Part shown: in pieces, positions 25,974 to 34,538 of the stretch
Layout of the letters: each line of letters starts with the position of its first letter
Position numbering within the stretch: the stretch's first letter is position 1
Assembly: GCA_963589785.1 (NCBI GenBank)
Contig: CAVAMJ010000001.1
Span: forward strand, 1-64,000
Direction: 5' to 3'
Length of the DNA stretch: 64,000 nt
Source: SIG603 sp963589785
Lineage (GTDB): Bacteria > Bacillota > Clostridia > Oscillospirales > Acutalibacteraceae
The notes under the pieces: generated by a model
What the model saw: the letters and a program-made list of their open reading frames with translations, nothing else
What the model was told of the DNA's origin: nothing
The model's database searches: none
Translations under genes and position numbers: made by a program

Positions 25974-26669
25974 TTACATTCCGATAGCTGTCCAAAGCAT
26001 ACTGAACGGCATGACAAGAATAAGACCGGGCATCATATCGACTATCGGCATATTCTTAATCTTAGCAACACGGAAGCCTGCGCACATTGTGAGAACTCCG
26101 CCAAGACCTGAGAGATCGGCAAACATGGTGTCCGTGAGGAACGGGGCGAGCACTTTTCCTACTCCGAAAAGAGCCATGAAAATGACAATCTGCGGAAACG
26201 GAATCGCTACTGTCGAGAAACCGAGGGTTGAAGCGAAAACGAGAGCCGTGAAGAAATCGAGAACCGCTTTTGAGAAAAGAAGGTTCGGATCGCCGACTAT
26301 CGCCTCTGTCAAAACGCTGTACCAGCCAAAGCCCGAGCAGCAGAAAAGTGCGACAACCGTGATGTAAAGATCCATATCGACATTTTCGCCGCCGAGGTGA
26401 AGTGTCTTTACAAGTCCCTTAAAGAATTTCTGAGTATGCTTTTCAAGGTGAATGAGAGATCCGATGAAAAGTCCGACGAGCATTGCGAGAACGACGGGAG
26501 TCATAGAGTGAACCTTGATAATTGAATTGATACCGATACCTATCGAACAGGCACCGAATGCGAGCGGTAAAGCTTCCTTTACACGCTGCGGAAGCAGCTT
26601 TCCGAGCGGAGCGCCGCAAAGACAGCCGAGCAAAACTGCGGCTACGTTTGTGAATACACCAATTGGCAT
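25974..26669 (-). CDS. DUF554 family membrane protein
   Basis: This 231-residue integral membrane protein has about six to seven hydrophobic segments. The start MPIGVFTNVAAVLLGCLCGAPLGK and the later FGACSIGIGINSIIKV and GLFIGSLIHLEK segments are typical of the DUF554/YdfK family. Its members are conserved in Firmicutes, are probably transporters, and have no proven substrate. AGGAGG precedes the ATG. It appears to be a single-gene unit with its own terminator, lying between the pilus operon and the ribonuclease operon. Confidence 0.85.
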   Translation of the reverse strand: MPIGVFTNVAAVLLGCLCGAPLGKLLPQRVKEALPLAFGACSIGIGINSIIKVHSMTPVVLAMLVGLFIGSLIHLEKHTQKFFKGLVKTLHLGGENVDMDLYITVVALFCCSGFGWYSVLTEAIVGDPNLLFSKAVLDFFTALVFASTLGFSTVAIPFPQIVIFMALFGVGKVLAPFLTDTMFADLSGLGGVLTMCAGFRVAKIKNMPIVDMMPGLILVMPFSMLWTAIGM

Positions 26670-26772
26670 TTTTCTTTCCTCCTATTTTTGAGTAAATATT
26701 AGATACAACTCAGCCTTGCGAGCAAAGCCGTTATCAGCACAATAATACGCAGTAATATATTCTTAAATCCAA

Positions 26773-27420
26773 TCAAATGCGTGAAATAACCGACGATATT
26801 CCGTCGGCAAGTCGCTTGTCGGCATCCTGAAAATGATTTCCGGACACTAACTTAAATATTATATCACAATTTATCGATAATTTCGATAGATTATCAATTA
26901 TTTTTTTGGTACATTCAAGTACGCTTGCCATGCGTGGATTTTTCGAGTGACTTTCTTTGTCGCCAAGAGAAAAATAGCCGTGTTTTACGAAAGAACTAAG
27001 CTTATTGTTTTCGGTATAATCGAGAAATCCGTCAAACCACATAGAGCCGGAACAAGAGCAAAAGCCGTCAAATTCGTCCGTATGGTAACAAGCCCACAAC
27101 GAGAAAAGTCCCGCAAGGGAGTAACCCGATATTATTTTTCTTTTTGGCAGATTTTCTATCGAGGGAATTACTTCATTTATAATATAATCGAGTAATTTAT
27201 AAGCCTCTCCGCCGAAGTCCTCTCCCTTTTTGAAAACCTTTTGGGCTTTCCAAGGCGAAAGATCACGATTCCAGTCTATGCCGCCGATTGAAACAAGCAT
27301 AAGACTTTTGTCGCCTATCATATCGTATATTAATTCTGCGTTTTCTTCCTCACCGACAAGAAAGCAAGCCTTGTCGGCTTGCTCGCTTTTTAGAATTATA
27401 TTAAATTTAGGCATACTCAT
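26773..27420 (-). CDS. Alpha/beta-hydrolase, esterase-like
   Basis: This 215-residue cytoplasmic hydrolase has the nucleophile elbow ISGYSLAG, with Ser101. A likely catalytic His lies in LVSGNHFQDAD near residue 195, and an acid is probable in the SLGDKES segment. The layout resembles the esterase D/Fes-like group that acts on siderophore or acyl esters, but the substrate is not readable. AGGAGC lies just before the ATG at 27420, which overlaps the TrmH stop as ATGA. It is the last gene of the leftward operon that begins with the ribonuclease lipoprotein. Confidence 0.8.
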   Translation of the reverse strand: MSMPKFNIILKSEQADKACFLVGEEENAELIYDMIGDKSLMLVSIGGIDWNRDLSPWKAQKVFKKGEDFGGEAYKLLDYIINEVIPSIENLPKRKIISGYSLAGLFSLWACYHTDEFDGFCSCSGSMWFDGFLDYTENNKLSSFVKHGYFSLGDKESHSKNPRMASVLECTKKIIDNLSKLSINCDIIFKLVSGNHFQDADKRLADGISSVISRI

Positions 27421-28211
27421 TTGCTCCTAAGCTGCCAGAATGCCACGGCACTTGCCGCCGCTACATTCAGAGAATCCACCCCGTGATACATAGGTATTTT
27501 TACGGTGTAGTCGCAAGAAGTGATAGTTGTTTTGCTAAGACCGTCGCCCTCTGCACCAAGCACCACAGCAAGCTTACTCTCGCTGTTAAGTCTTTCGTCG
27601 TCAATGCTTACAGACTCGTCCGTCAAAGCCATTGCACAAGTTTTGAAGCCGTAATCTTTAAGCTTATTTATGTCGTCGATATAAGTCCACGGAATCTGGA
27701 AAACCGTTCCCATGCTGACTCTCACGCTTCTTCTGTTGTATGGGTCACAGCAGTTTGATGTGAGCAAAACGGCATCCATTCCCAGTGCCGCCGCAGAACG
27801 GAAAATCGCTCCGATATTAGTGGAGTCGACAACTCCCTCAAGCACGGCAATTCGCTTATTATCGGCTACTATCTCGTCTAAATCTCGCTTTAGCGGGCGT
27901 TTCATCGCACAGAGAACGCCTCTTGTCAGCTCATATCCCGTCAAAGACGCAAGAACATTTCTTTCACCCGTGTAAACGGGAATATCACCGCATCGCTCGA
28001 TTATCGCTTTTCCCTGTCCCTCAAGATGTCTTTTCTCCATCAAAAGAGCAGTCGGCACATAGCCGTTATCAAGTGCGGTATTTATGACCTTGGGGCTCTC
28101 TGCAATAAAAATTCCCTTCTCCGGCTCAAGCCTGTTTCTAAGCTGAGATTCCGTAAGCTTAGAGAAAACCGCAAGCTCAGGGGAATTTATATCACTAACT
28201 TCAATTATCAA
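27417..28211 (-). CDS. TrmH/SpoU family RNA 2'-O-methyltransferase
   Basis: This SPOUT-class enzyme methylates ribose 2'-hydroxyls in rRNA or tRNA using S-adenosylmethionine. It has 264 residues. An N-terminal substrate-binding domain (about 1-95) is followed by the SpoU motifs LEGVVDSTNIGAIFRSAAALG, VVLGAEGDGLS and IPMYHGVDSLNVAAASAVAFW, the knot that binds the cofactor. TTG 28211 is preferred as start because GAGGA lies seven bases upstream and the N-terminus then matches the family. An ATG at 28238 has no ribosome site and would overlap the preceding gene. The target RNA site is unknown. Confidence 0.9.
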   Translation of the reverse strand: MIIEVSDINSPELAVFSKLTESQLRNRLEPEKGIFIAESPKVINTALDNGYVPTALLMEKRHLEGQGKAIIERCGDIPVYTGERNVLASLTGYELTRGVLCAMKRPLKRDLDEIVADNKRIAVLEGVVDSTNIGAIFRSAAALGMDAVLLTSNCCDPYNRRSVRVSMGTVFQIPWTYIDDINKLKDYGFKTCAMALTDESVSIDDERLNSESKLAVVLGAEGDGLSKTTITSCDYTVKIPMYHGVDSLNVAAASAVAFWQLRSK

Positions 28212-28221
28212 GTTCTCTTCC

Positions 28222-28755
28222 TCATTTCTTAAGAACATCGTGCTTCATATATGAGAAAACAGCTTCTTCCCCCTCATCACGAAGCTTGATGAGACACTCT
28301 TCCAAGAGCTTCTCCGACTCCGGATGAATGAGATAATGACCCCTTCCGTGAGCGTAATAATCCCACGGGTCGGAGTCCTTATATGCTTTTCCCTTATATG
28401 TCTTGCTTGCGGCAATTCTGTCGCATACCATTTCCACCACGTATTTTGTCGGCATCTTCATGCCCTCAAGCGGTGCGCCCTCCCTCGTGGAGTAGTCTAT
28501 CCAGTATTCGAGGTGGTGCTTGTTTCTTCCCTTGTGGTGAAGCCATGCGGCGCTGTAACCGACAGCCTTTCGCTGGGCGTTGTTGGGGCTTTGCGTTCCC
28601 TGATAGTACTTCGCTCCGCTCCAAAATTCTATTGGGCTCAGCTTAGATAAATCATGAAAAATACCTTGGCGATAAAGCCCACAGCGAAAGCAGTTAATCA
28701 TTACAAGATTGTGGTGGTGTGTTATTGTCCTCAGATGCTTAATGGGATGCCACAT
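28222..28755 (-). CDS. DUF5662 family protein
   Basis: This 177-residue cytoplasmic protein is rich in His, Tyr and Trp. It begins MWHPIKHLRTITHHHNLVMINCFRCG, then shows FHDLSKLSPIEFW, WLHHKGRNKHHLEYWID and ASKTYKGKAYKDSDPWDYY. This His/Asp pattern matches DUF5662 proteins as I remember them and hints at a metal-dependent HD-like phosphohydrolase, but that is speculation. GGTGAG precedes the ATG. It lies 11 bases after the barstar-VOC gene and just before trmH, so all are probably co-transcribed. Confidence 0.72.
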   Translation of the reverse strand: MWHPIKHLRTITHHHNLVMINCFRCGLYRQGIFHDLSKLSPIEFWSGAKYYQGTQSPNNAQRKAVGYSAAWLHHKGRNKHHLEYWIDYSTREGAPLEGMKMPTKYVVEMVCDRIAASKTYKGKAYKDSDPWDYYAHGRGHYLIHPESEKLLEECLIKLRDEGEEAVFSYMKHDVLKK

Positions 28756-28766
28756 ATTCTCACCAT

Positions 28767-29372
28767 TTAAGCGTTAGGGATAAGCTCAAGCTTGACGCCG
28801 TTCGGCAGTGCAATCCAGTGCGCACCGTTCGGAAGCGGAGTGCAGCCGTGCTCAAGAGCATCGCATACAGTCGCCTTAACATCGTCCACACCGATAGCGA
28901 TATGGTCGATTGAAGTGCCGTTCACTTCGTCATTCTCAAGCTCATTAATCTGAACATTCTCGTTGAACCAAAGCTTTCTCTTTGGTGCTTCGCCCTGGGT
29001 GCGGTTCACTGTCATATTGAAAAGCTCCTCGAAAAGCTCCACGTATTTGTCAAATTCTTTGACTGCAATGCATGCATGGTGAAGCTCGCCCTTTACGCTC
29101 GGCAAAAATCTGACTGTTAGATTTTCGTTTTTCTCCGCACTATCCGATAAAGCCTTCTCGAATGAAGCGGCAAATTCTTCGCCTACTGCCTCGCTTAAAA
29201 GCTCCTTATCTCTGAGAATAATCTCGGTTTCCTCGCTGATGCCGACAAGGGCACCACTCAGAAAATCGAGATTTTTTGAACTGCAATCGGAAAAGCCTAT
29301 TTTCTCCGATAACGAATCCAATAGGCTTTCTTTTGATGTTATGTTTTTTAATTTAATTAAAACTGTTTTCAT
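28767..29372 (-). CDS. Barstar-like ribonuclease inhibitor fused to a VOC domain
   Basis: This 201-residue cytoplasmic protein has two parts. Residues 1-90 align by eye with barstar: an N-terminal MKTVLIKLKNI strand, then helix 2 with KNLDFLSGALVG, matching barstar's ENLDALWDCLTG, and a final LTVRFL strand. Barstar Asp35 is kept (Asp36), but Asp39, Trp38 and Thr42 appear as Gly40, Ser39 and Val43. Residues 92-200 form a vicinal-oxygen-chelate domain (HHACIAVKEFDKYVELFEELF, SIDHIAIGVDDVKATV, KLELIPNA). Start ATG 29372 has CGGAGA upstream and lies one base after the barnase-type gene. Role inferred: immunity to the neighbouring RNase. Confidence 0.8.
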   Translation of the reverse strand: MKTVLIKLKNITSKESLLDSLSEKIGFSDCSSKNLDFLSGALVGISEETEIILRDKELLSEAVGEEFAASFEKALSDSAEKNENLTVRFLPSVKGELHHACIAVKEFDKYVELFEELFNMTVNRTQGEAPKRKLWFNENVQINELENDEVNGTSIDHIAIGVDDVKATVCDALEHGCTPLPNGAHWIALPNGVKLELIPNA

Positions 29373-29373
29373 T

Positions 29374-29946
29374 TTATTCTCCGTAAAGCTGCACAAATGA
29401 CTCGTAATGATTCTCTGTGTAGAAAATAAGACCGTCATTTGAGAAAACTATTCTCTTGTCGCCTCTTGAGCCTGTGCCCGAGGAGTCGACGTCGCATTCC
29501 GTGTAGGTTCTGCCCTCTTTTTCAGGCAAAAGTCCCTCTTTATTCTCGAATGTGTCGCCGCCGATTGATTTTCCGGGAGCGAATGTCTCAACACTCATGC
29601 GACCGCCACGGTCATCGCCGCCGTCCCAGCCGAGTGCCTCGGCTTCGTCCTTTGTGATGTAGTTAGACGGAAGCTTGCCGTAAAGGTGAATATAAAGAGC
29701 GACTGCGTCCTTTGTATCGTATGTGCCGTCCTCCGGGAGAATCTGTGTTGCCTCTTTGATTGCGGAAACATCCTCATCAGAGAAGACGCTGTCCATGATA
29801 TCATCAAGAAGCTGTGACTGCTCCGCTGTCATTTCTGAGCTTGAAGACGACTCTGTTTTTATCGATACCGAGCAGGCACTGAATGTAAATACTGCCGAAA
29901 CGGCTACGCACATAAGGGCTAATGTTTTTTTGATACTTGATTTCAT
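29374..29946 (-). CDS. Lipoprotein barnase-type ribonuclease (N1/T1 family)
   Basis: This 190-residue exported lipoprotein has a signal sequence with lipobox TFSAC (Cys25), a Ser/Glu-rich spacer, and a C-terminal domain (about 74-190) that aligns by eye with barnase over nearly its whole length. It has LYIHLYGKLPSNYITKDEA, ALGW, FAPGKSIGGD and HYESF. Matched catalytic residues are Lys99 (K27), Glu150 (E73), Arg161 (R83), Arg165 (R87) and His180 (H102). Only barnase R59 differs, as Lys136. The site looks active, so it should cut RNA outside the membrane. GAGGAAG precedes the ATG. It is followed by a barstar-type gene. Confidence 0.88.
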   Translation of the reverse strand: MKSSIKKTLALMCVAVSAVFTFSACSVSIKTESSSSSEMTAEQSQLLDDIMDSVFSDEDVSAIKEATQILPEDGTYDTKDAVALYIHLYGKLPSNYITKDEAEALGWDGGDDRGGRMSVETFAPGKSIGGDTFENKEGLLPEKEGRTYTECDVDSSGTGSRGDKRIVFSNDGLIFYTENHYESFVQLYGE

Positions 29947-30056
29947 TTTTACTTCCTCATTTCTTTTGTTTGTGTGATTTATGTATCCATTTTAATAAAC
30001 CATACAAGACAAAGAACGGACAAAAATAAAATCAAGTCTTCGGCACATTTTTAAAA

Positions 30057-30088
30057 CTAAAAAGCACCGACAAAATTGCCGATGCTTT
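30057..30088 (-). terminator. Terminator of the DAHP synthase gene
   Basis: AAGCATCGGCA/TGTCGGTGCTT on the minus strand is followed by TTTTTAGTTT, about 70 bases past the stop. Confidence 0.75.
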
Positions 30089-30158
30089 TGGTTTACAAGA
30101 TTTTAGAGTCTTCAAGAACCCGTGGACACGGGACATCGGCACTCTAATTATACATTTA

Positions 30159-31193
30159 TCAGAGGCTTTCTGCAATATCGTAAATAAGTTTCTCTGTTTT
30201 TTCCCAGCCGAGGCACGGATCTGTGATAGATTTTCCGTAGACACCGCCGCCGACAGGCTGATTTCCGTCCTCAAGGTAAGACTCAATCATGAGACCCTTA
30301 ATGTACTTGAACTCCTCGTGAAGTTTTCTGTTGTGAAGAACCTCGTTAGCTATTCTTATCTGTGCCAAGTAGTCCTTGCCAGAGTTGGAGTGGTTGCAGT
30401 CAACTATAACAGCCATGTTCTCAAGTTTTTTCTCGCAATACATCTTGTAGAGAATAGAAAGATCCTCGTAGTGATAGTTTGCCTGATTACATCCGTGCTT
30501 ATTGACAGATCCACGAAGAATTGCATGAGCAAGCGGATTTCCCGGTGTGCTTACCTCGTATCCTCTGTACTCGAACGAATGAGGATGCTGAGCCGCCATA
30601 ATGGAATTGAGCATAACGGAGAAATCTCCCGATGTCGGGTTCTTCATTCCAGCAGGAATGCCGAAGCCTGAAGCCGTGAGTCGGTGCTGCTGATTTTCTA
30701 CGGATCTTGCTCCGATTGCAACATAACCTAAAAGATCTCCGAGATATGAATAATTCTCAGGATAGAGCATTTCGTCAGCGCAGACAAAGCCTGTCTGCTC
30801 GATAGCCTTTGTGTGAAGATCTCTTATTGCAAGAATTCCGTCTGCCATATTTGCCTTGCTGTTGGCATCGGGCTGATGAAGCATTCCCTTGTAGCCGTCA
30901 CCTGTGGTTCTTGGCTTATTTGTATAAATTCTAGGTATTATGATAATTTTGTCCTTAACCTTCTCCTGAACGGGAACAAGTCGTCCGATATAATCAAGAA
31001 CGGCATCCTCACGGTCAGCTGAGCAAGGACCGATTATAAGCAAAAACTTATCAAGCTCACCTGTGAAAACCTTTGCGATTTCATCATCAAGCTTATTTTT
31101 GGTATCCTTTACCTTTTGTGATACTGGGAACATCTCCAAAAGCTCCTCAGGCGTAGGAAGCTTTCTGAGTTTTGTGAACTGCATCTGTGACAT
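30159..31193 (-). CDS. aroF: 3-deoxy-7-phosphoheptulonate (DAHP) synthase, type I
   Basis: This enzyme condenses phosphoenolpyruvate with erythrose 4-phosphate, the first step of the shikimate pathway to aromatic amino acids. It is 344 residues, matching the AroF/G/H subfamily. Motifs are LIIGPCSAD (PEP binding and metal Cys), PRTTGDGYKG (usually KPRT-x-x-GWKG), GFGIPAGMKNPTSGD, DCNHSNSGK and MIESYLEDGNQ. AGAGAGG precedes the ATG. It is a single gene with its own promoter and terminator. Which aromatic amino acid inhibits it cannot be read from sequence. Confidence 0.95.
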   Translation of the reverse strand: MSQMQFTKLRKLPTPEELLEMFPVSQKVKDTKNKLDDEIAKVFTGELDKFLLIIGPCSADREDAVLDYIGRLVPVQEKVKDKIIIIPRIYTNKPRTTGDGYKGMLHQPDANSKANMADGILAIRDLHTKAIEQTGFVCADEMLYPENYSYLGDLLGYVAIGARSVENQQHRLTASGFGIPAGMKNPTSGDFSVMLNSIMAAQHPHSFEYRGYEVSTPGNPLAHAILRGSVNKHGCNQANYHYEDLSILYKMYCEKKLENMAVIVDCNHSNSGKDYLAQIRIANEVLHNRKLHEEFKYIKGLMIESYLEDGNQPVGGGVYGKSITDPCLGWEKTEKLIYDIAESL

Positions 31194-31269
31194 AAAACGC
31201 GCCTCTCTATATTCTTAGTTTCTCTTTTTTATTCCTTTACTTGTGCAAAAGTTAACAAAGTGCTGTATT

Positions 31270-31298
31270 ATGATAGCATATGTTCATAATTTTATCAA
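31270..31298 (-). promoter_or_regulatory. Promoter of the DAHP synthase gene
   Basis: On the minus strand TTGATA (31293-31298) and TATCAT (31270-31275) have a 17-base spacer. The rest of the 340-base gap up to metY shows only the metY terminator. Confidence 0.6.
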
Positions 31299-31450
31299 GA
31301 AAATTCAGTACTTTAAACCACTAAAATCGATACATTCAAGCTATCAATCAACATTGCACAGGGTATCAAATAAATGTAAGCTATATTCTATGTCTGCGTT
31401 AAATTTTATTTAAGAAATAATATCGGTTGCCGCCTTGCCGAAATCAGCAA

Positions 31451-31478
31451 AAATCAAACGGGCGGTCAAAGACCGCCC
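31451..31478 (-). terminator. metY terminator
   Basis: GGGCGGTC/GACCGCCC with a three-base loop (31471-31478, 31460-31467) is followed on the minus strand by GTTTGATTTTT. Confidence 0.82.
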
Positions 31479-31534
31479 ATAAGATATATCTTTCTATTGA
31501 TAAAATTTCAAATCAAAATAGATAAACTTCAATC

Positions 31535-32815
31535 TTAGCCGTTTACCTTATCGAGTGCCTGAGCGATGTCGGCTATAAGGTCTTCCTTGTCCTCAATGCC
31601 GACAGAAATTCTGATGAGCTCTGCGGGAACACCGGCTTCCTTGAGCTGTTCATCGTTCATCTGACGGTGAGTTGAAGTTGCGGGATTTAAACAGCATGTT
31701 CTTGCATCGGCTACATGAGTTTCGATTGCACCAAGCTTAAGTTCCTTCATGAAGGTAGAAGCCGCCTCTCTGCCGCCCTTTAAGCCGAACGAAACAACAC
31801 CGCAGCCGCCCTTCGGAAGATACTTCTGAGCGAGTGCATAATATTTATCTGTCGGAAGTCCGCTGTAATTTACATATGCGACCTTCGGATGATTATAGAG
31901 GAACTCGGCAACAGCCTGAGCGTTCTCGACATGGCGAGCCATTCTTACATGAAGGCTCTCGAGTCCGAGGTTAAGGATAAATGCATTTTGCGGAGACGGA
32001 ATCGAGCCTAAATCTCTCATCAGCTGGCTTGTTGCCTTTGTGATGAATGCCGCCTTGCCGAACTTTGTTGCGTATGTAATTCCGTGGTAGCTCTCGTCCG
32101 GTGTGCAAAGTCCCGGATATTTCTCTGCGTGAGCCATCCAGTCGAAGTTTCCGCTGTCAACGATAGCGCCGCCGACCTGTGCGCCGTGACCGTCCATATA
32201 TTTTGTTGTGGAATGAGTTACGATGTCAGCGCCCCATTCAAACGGTCTGCAGTTAACGGGTGTCGGGAATGTGTTGTCCACGATAAGCGGAACGCCGTGT
32301 GCATGAGCTGCTTTTGCAAATTTCTCGATATCGAGAACGGTAAGTGCCGGGTTTGCGATAGTTTCGCCGAAAACGGCCTTTGTGTTTGGCTTAAATGCGG
32401 CGTTTAATTCTTCCTCTGTGCAGTCGGGAGAAACAAAAGTAGCTGTGATTCCCATCTTAGCCATAGTAACACTGATGAGGTTGAATGTGCCGCCGTAAAT
32501 CGAGCTTGAAGAAACGATGTGATCGCCGCACTCGCAGATGTTGAAAAGAGCATAGAAGTTAGCCGCCTGACCGGAAGAAGTCAGCATTGCCGCCGCTCCG
32601 CCCTCCATCTCACAAATCTTAGCCGCAACCAAGTCGTTTGTGGGGTTCTGAAGTCTTGTGTAGAAATATCCGCTTGCTTCCAAGTCGAAGAGCTTGCCCA
32701 TGTCCTCGCTTGTGGAATACTTAAATGTAGTTGACTGATAGATAGGTATCTGTCTCGGTTCGCCGTTTCCCGGGGTATAACCGCCCTGAACGCATTTTGT
32801 TCCGATTCCGCTCAT
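31535..32815 (-). CDS. metY: O-acetylhomoserine sulfhydrylase
   Basis: This pyridoxal-phosphate enzyme makes homocysteine (or methionine) from O-acetylhomoserine and sulfide. It is 426 residues, the size of MetY-type Cys/Met metabolism enzymes. The PLP site is THSTTKYMDGHG with the Schiff-base Lys. TRLQNPTND, SSGQAANFYAL and the late THVADARTCCLNPATSTHRQM are also diagnostic. The ATG at 32815 is chosen for GTGAGGA seven bases upstream, giving MSGIGTKCVQGGYTPGNG. It matches the acetyl-type metA at the left end of the window and completes direct sulfhydrylation of homoserine. Confidence 0.94.
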   Translation of the reverse strand: MSGIGTKCVQGGYTPGNGEPRQIPIYQSTTFKYSTSEDMGKLFDLEASGYFYTRLQNPTNDLVAAKICEMEGGAAAMLTSSGQAANFYALFNICECGDHIVSSSSIYGGTFNLISVTMAKMGITATFVSPDCTEEELNAAFKPNTKAVFGETIANPALTVLDIEKFAKAAHAHGVPLIVDNTFPTPVNCRPFEWGADIVTHSTTKYMDGHGAQVGGAIVDSGNFDWMAHAEKYPGLCTPDESYHGITYATKFGKAAFITKATSQLMRDLGSIPSPQNAFILNLGLESLHVRMARHVENAQAVAEFLYNHPKVAYVNYSGLPTDKYYALAQKYLPKGGCGVVSFGLKGGREAASTFMKELKLGAIETHVADARTCCLNPATSTHRQMNDEQLKEAGVPAELIRISVGIEDKEDLIADIAQALDKVNG

Positions 32816-32844
32816 ATACAATTCCTCACTTTTTCTAAATAAAT

Positions 32845-32864
32845 AGGATAACATGAGGATAACA
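32845..32864 (-). repeat. Direct repeat over the metY promoter
   Basis: AGGATAACA occurs twice (32845-32853 and 32856-32864) with an 11-base period, one helical turn, overlapping the -10 region. It could be an operator. Confidence 0.45.
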
Positions 32865-32885
32865 CCGATTAACTTTGTTTGTCAA
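32856..32885 (-). promoter_or_regulatory. metY promoter
   Basis: On the minus strand a perfect TTGACA (32880-32885) is 18 bases from TATCCT (32856-32861), about 40 bases before the start codon. Confidence 0.6.
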
Positions 32886-32961
32886 TATCATTAGAATTCC
32901 GATATATTTAGTCAACTTTAAACAAAAAGCGCATAACACTGCGGTTTTTGTGACTTCACAA

Positions 32962-32996
32962 TCAAAAAGGACTTTCCGAAAAACGGAAAGCCCTTT
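32962..32996 (-). terminator. glyS terminator
   Basis: Minus-strand AAAGGGCTTTCCG pairs with CGGAAAGTCCTTT across a T loop and is followed by TTGATTG. Confidence 0.78.
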
Positions 32997-33024
32997 AAAT
33001 ATTCTTATTCGAATTTCAACCCAA

Positions 33025-34443
33025 TCAGAAGTCAACTCTTGCTCTGAGCCACTCTGTGAGTTCGCTAATCGGAACTCTAACCTGCTCCATGGAATCTCTC
33101 TCACGGATAGTAACGCAGTTGTCAGCCTCGTTCTTGTCGTCGCCGACAGTCTGGAAGTCAACTGTGATGCAATAAGGTGTGCCGATTTCGTCCTGACGGC
33201 GGTATCTCTTACCGATTGAACCTGCCTCGTCATAGTCGATCATGAAGTTCTTTGAAAGCTCTGCATAGATCTCCTGTGCCTTGCCGCCAAGCTTCTTAGA
33301 AAGCGGAAGGATAGCAGCCTTGTACGGAGCGAGGAACGGATGAAGGTGAAGAACTGTTCTTATGTCCTCCTTGCCCTTTGAATCTGTGAGGTGCTCCTCA
33401 TCGTAAGCATCGCAAAGGAAAGCAAGTGCAACTCTGTCGCAGCCGAGTGACGGCTCGATGCAGAACGGGATATAGTGCTCGTTTGTATCCGGATCGAAGT
33501 ACTCAAGGCTCTTGCCGGAAGCTTCCTGATGACGACCGAGGTCATAGTTAGTTCTGTCGGCAATACCCCATAACTCACCCCAATCGGTGAATGGGAAGCG
33601 GTACTCGATGTCTGTTGTTGCCTTTGAATAGAAAGCAAGCTCAGCCGGCTCGTGGTCACGGAAACGGAGGTTGTCTCTGTTAAGACCTAAGCTTGTGAGG
33701 AAGTTCATGCAATATTCTTTCCAGTAAGCGAACCACTCGAGGTCGGTGTCAGGCTTGCAGAAGAACTCGCACTCCATCTGCTCGAACTCTCTTGTTCTGA
33801 ATGTGAAGTTACCCGGTGTAATCTCGTTTCTGAATGCCTTACCTACCTGGCAGATACCGAAAGGAAGCTTCTTTCTTGTTGTTCTCTGAACATTTGCGAA
33901 GTTAACGAAAATTCCCTGTGCTGTCTCCGGGCGAAGGTAAACAGTTGAAGAGGAGTCCTCTGTTACGCCGATAGCAGTCTTGAACATGAGGTTGAATTTT
34001 CTGATCGGAGTGAAGTTGTGCTTGCCGCAAACAGGGCATACAACATCCTCGTTCTCCTGGATGAATGCGTCCATCTCGTCAAAAGACATAGCGTCGGTGT
34101 TAACCTCAGGATGAATTTCGCCGATGAGCTTATCTGCTCTGTGTCTTGCCTTACAGCTCTTGCAGTCAAGAAGCGGATCTGAGAAAGAGCTTACGTGACC
34201 TGTTGTTACCCATGTCTGTGGATTCATGAGGATAGCTGCGTCAAGACCGACATTGTAAGGAGACTCCTGAACGAATTTCTTCATCCAAGCCTTCTTAACA
34301 TTATTTTTGAACTCGACTCCCAAAGGGCCGTAATCCCAAGAGTTGGCAAGTCCGCCGTAGATCTCACTGCCTGCGTAGACATAGCCTCTTGTCTTACAGA
34401 GATTAACGATCATGTCGAGTGTTTTTTCTTCCGGTTTCATCAT
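33025..34443 (-). CDS. glyS: Glycyl-tRNA synthetase (homodimeric type)
   Basis: This class II synthetase charges tRNA-Gly. It is 472 residues, the single-chain alpha2 type rather than the two-subunit GlyQ/GlyS. The start MMKPEEKTLDMIVNLCKTRGYVYAGSEIYGG is characteristic. Motif 2 is AFRNEITPGNFTFRTREFEQMECEFF, motif 3 is EPSLGCDRVALAFL, and the C-terminal anticodon domain ends in REMDS-like RERDSMEQVRVP. A zinc-type CPVCGKH stretch is also present. AAAGGAA precedes ATG 34443; upstream in-frame codons have no site. No T-box core was seen upstream. Confidence 0.95.
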   Translation of the reverse strand: MMKPEEKTLDMIVNLCKTRGYVYAGSEIYGGLANSWDYGPLGVEFKNNVKKAWMKKFVQESPYNVGLDAAILMNPQTWVTTGHVSSFSDPLLDCKSCKARHRADKLIGEIHPEVNTDAMSFDEMDAFIQENEDVVCPVCGKHNFTPIRKFNLMFKTAIGVTEDSSSTVYLRPETAQGIFVNFANVQRTTRKKLPFGICQVGKAFRNEITPGNFTFRTREFEQMECEFFCKPDTDLEWFAYWKEYCMNFLTSLGLNRDNLRFRDHEPAELAFYSKATTDIEYRFPFTDWGELWGIADRTNYDLGRHQEASGKSLEYFDPDTNEHYIPFCIEPSLGCDRVALAFLCDAYDEEHLTDSKGKEDIRTVLHLHPFLAPYKAAILPLSKKLGGKAQEIYAELSKNFMIDYDEAGSIGKRYRRQDEIGTPYCITVDFQTVGDDKNEADNCVTIRERDSMEQVRVPISELTEWLRARVDF

Positions 34444-34538
34444 AATTATATATTCCTTTCTATTTGGCACCGCCGGCTGCGGCACGATATTTGGGTGAAT
34501 ACCAGTTTATCACAACAGAAATCAAATTACAACTAAAA

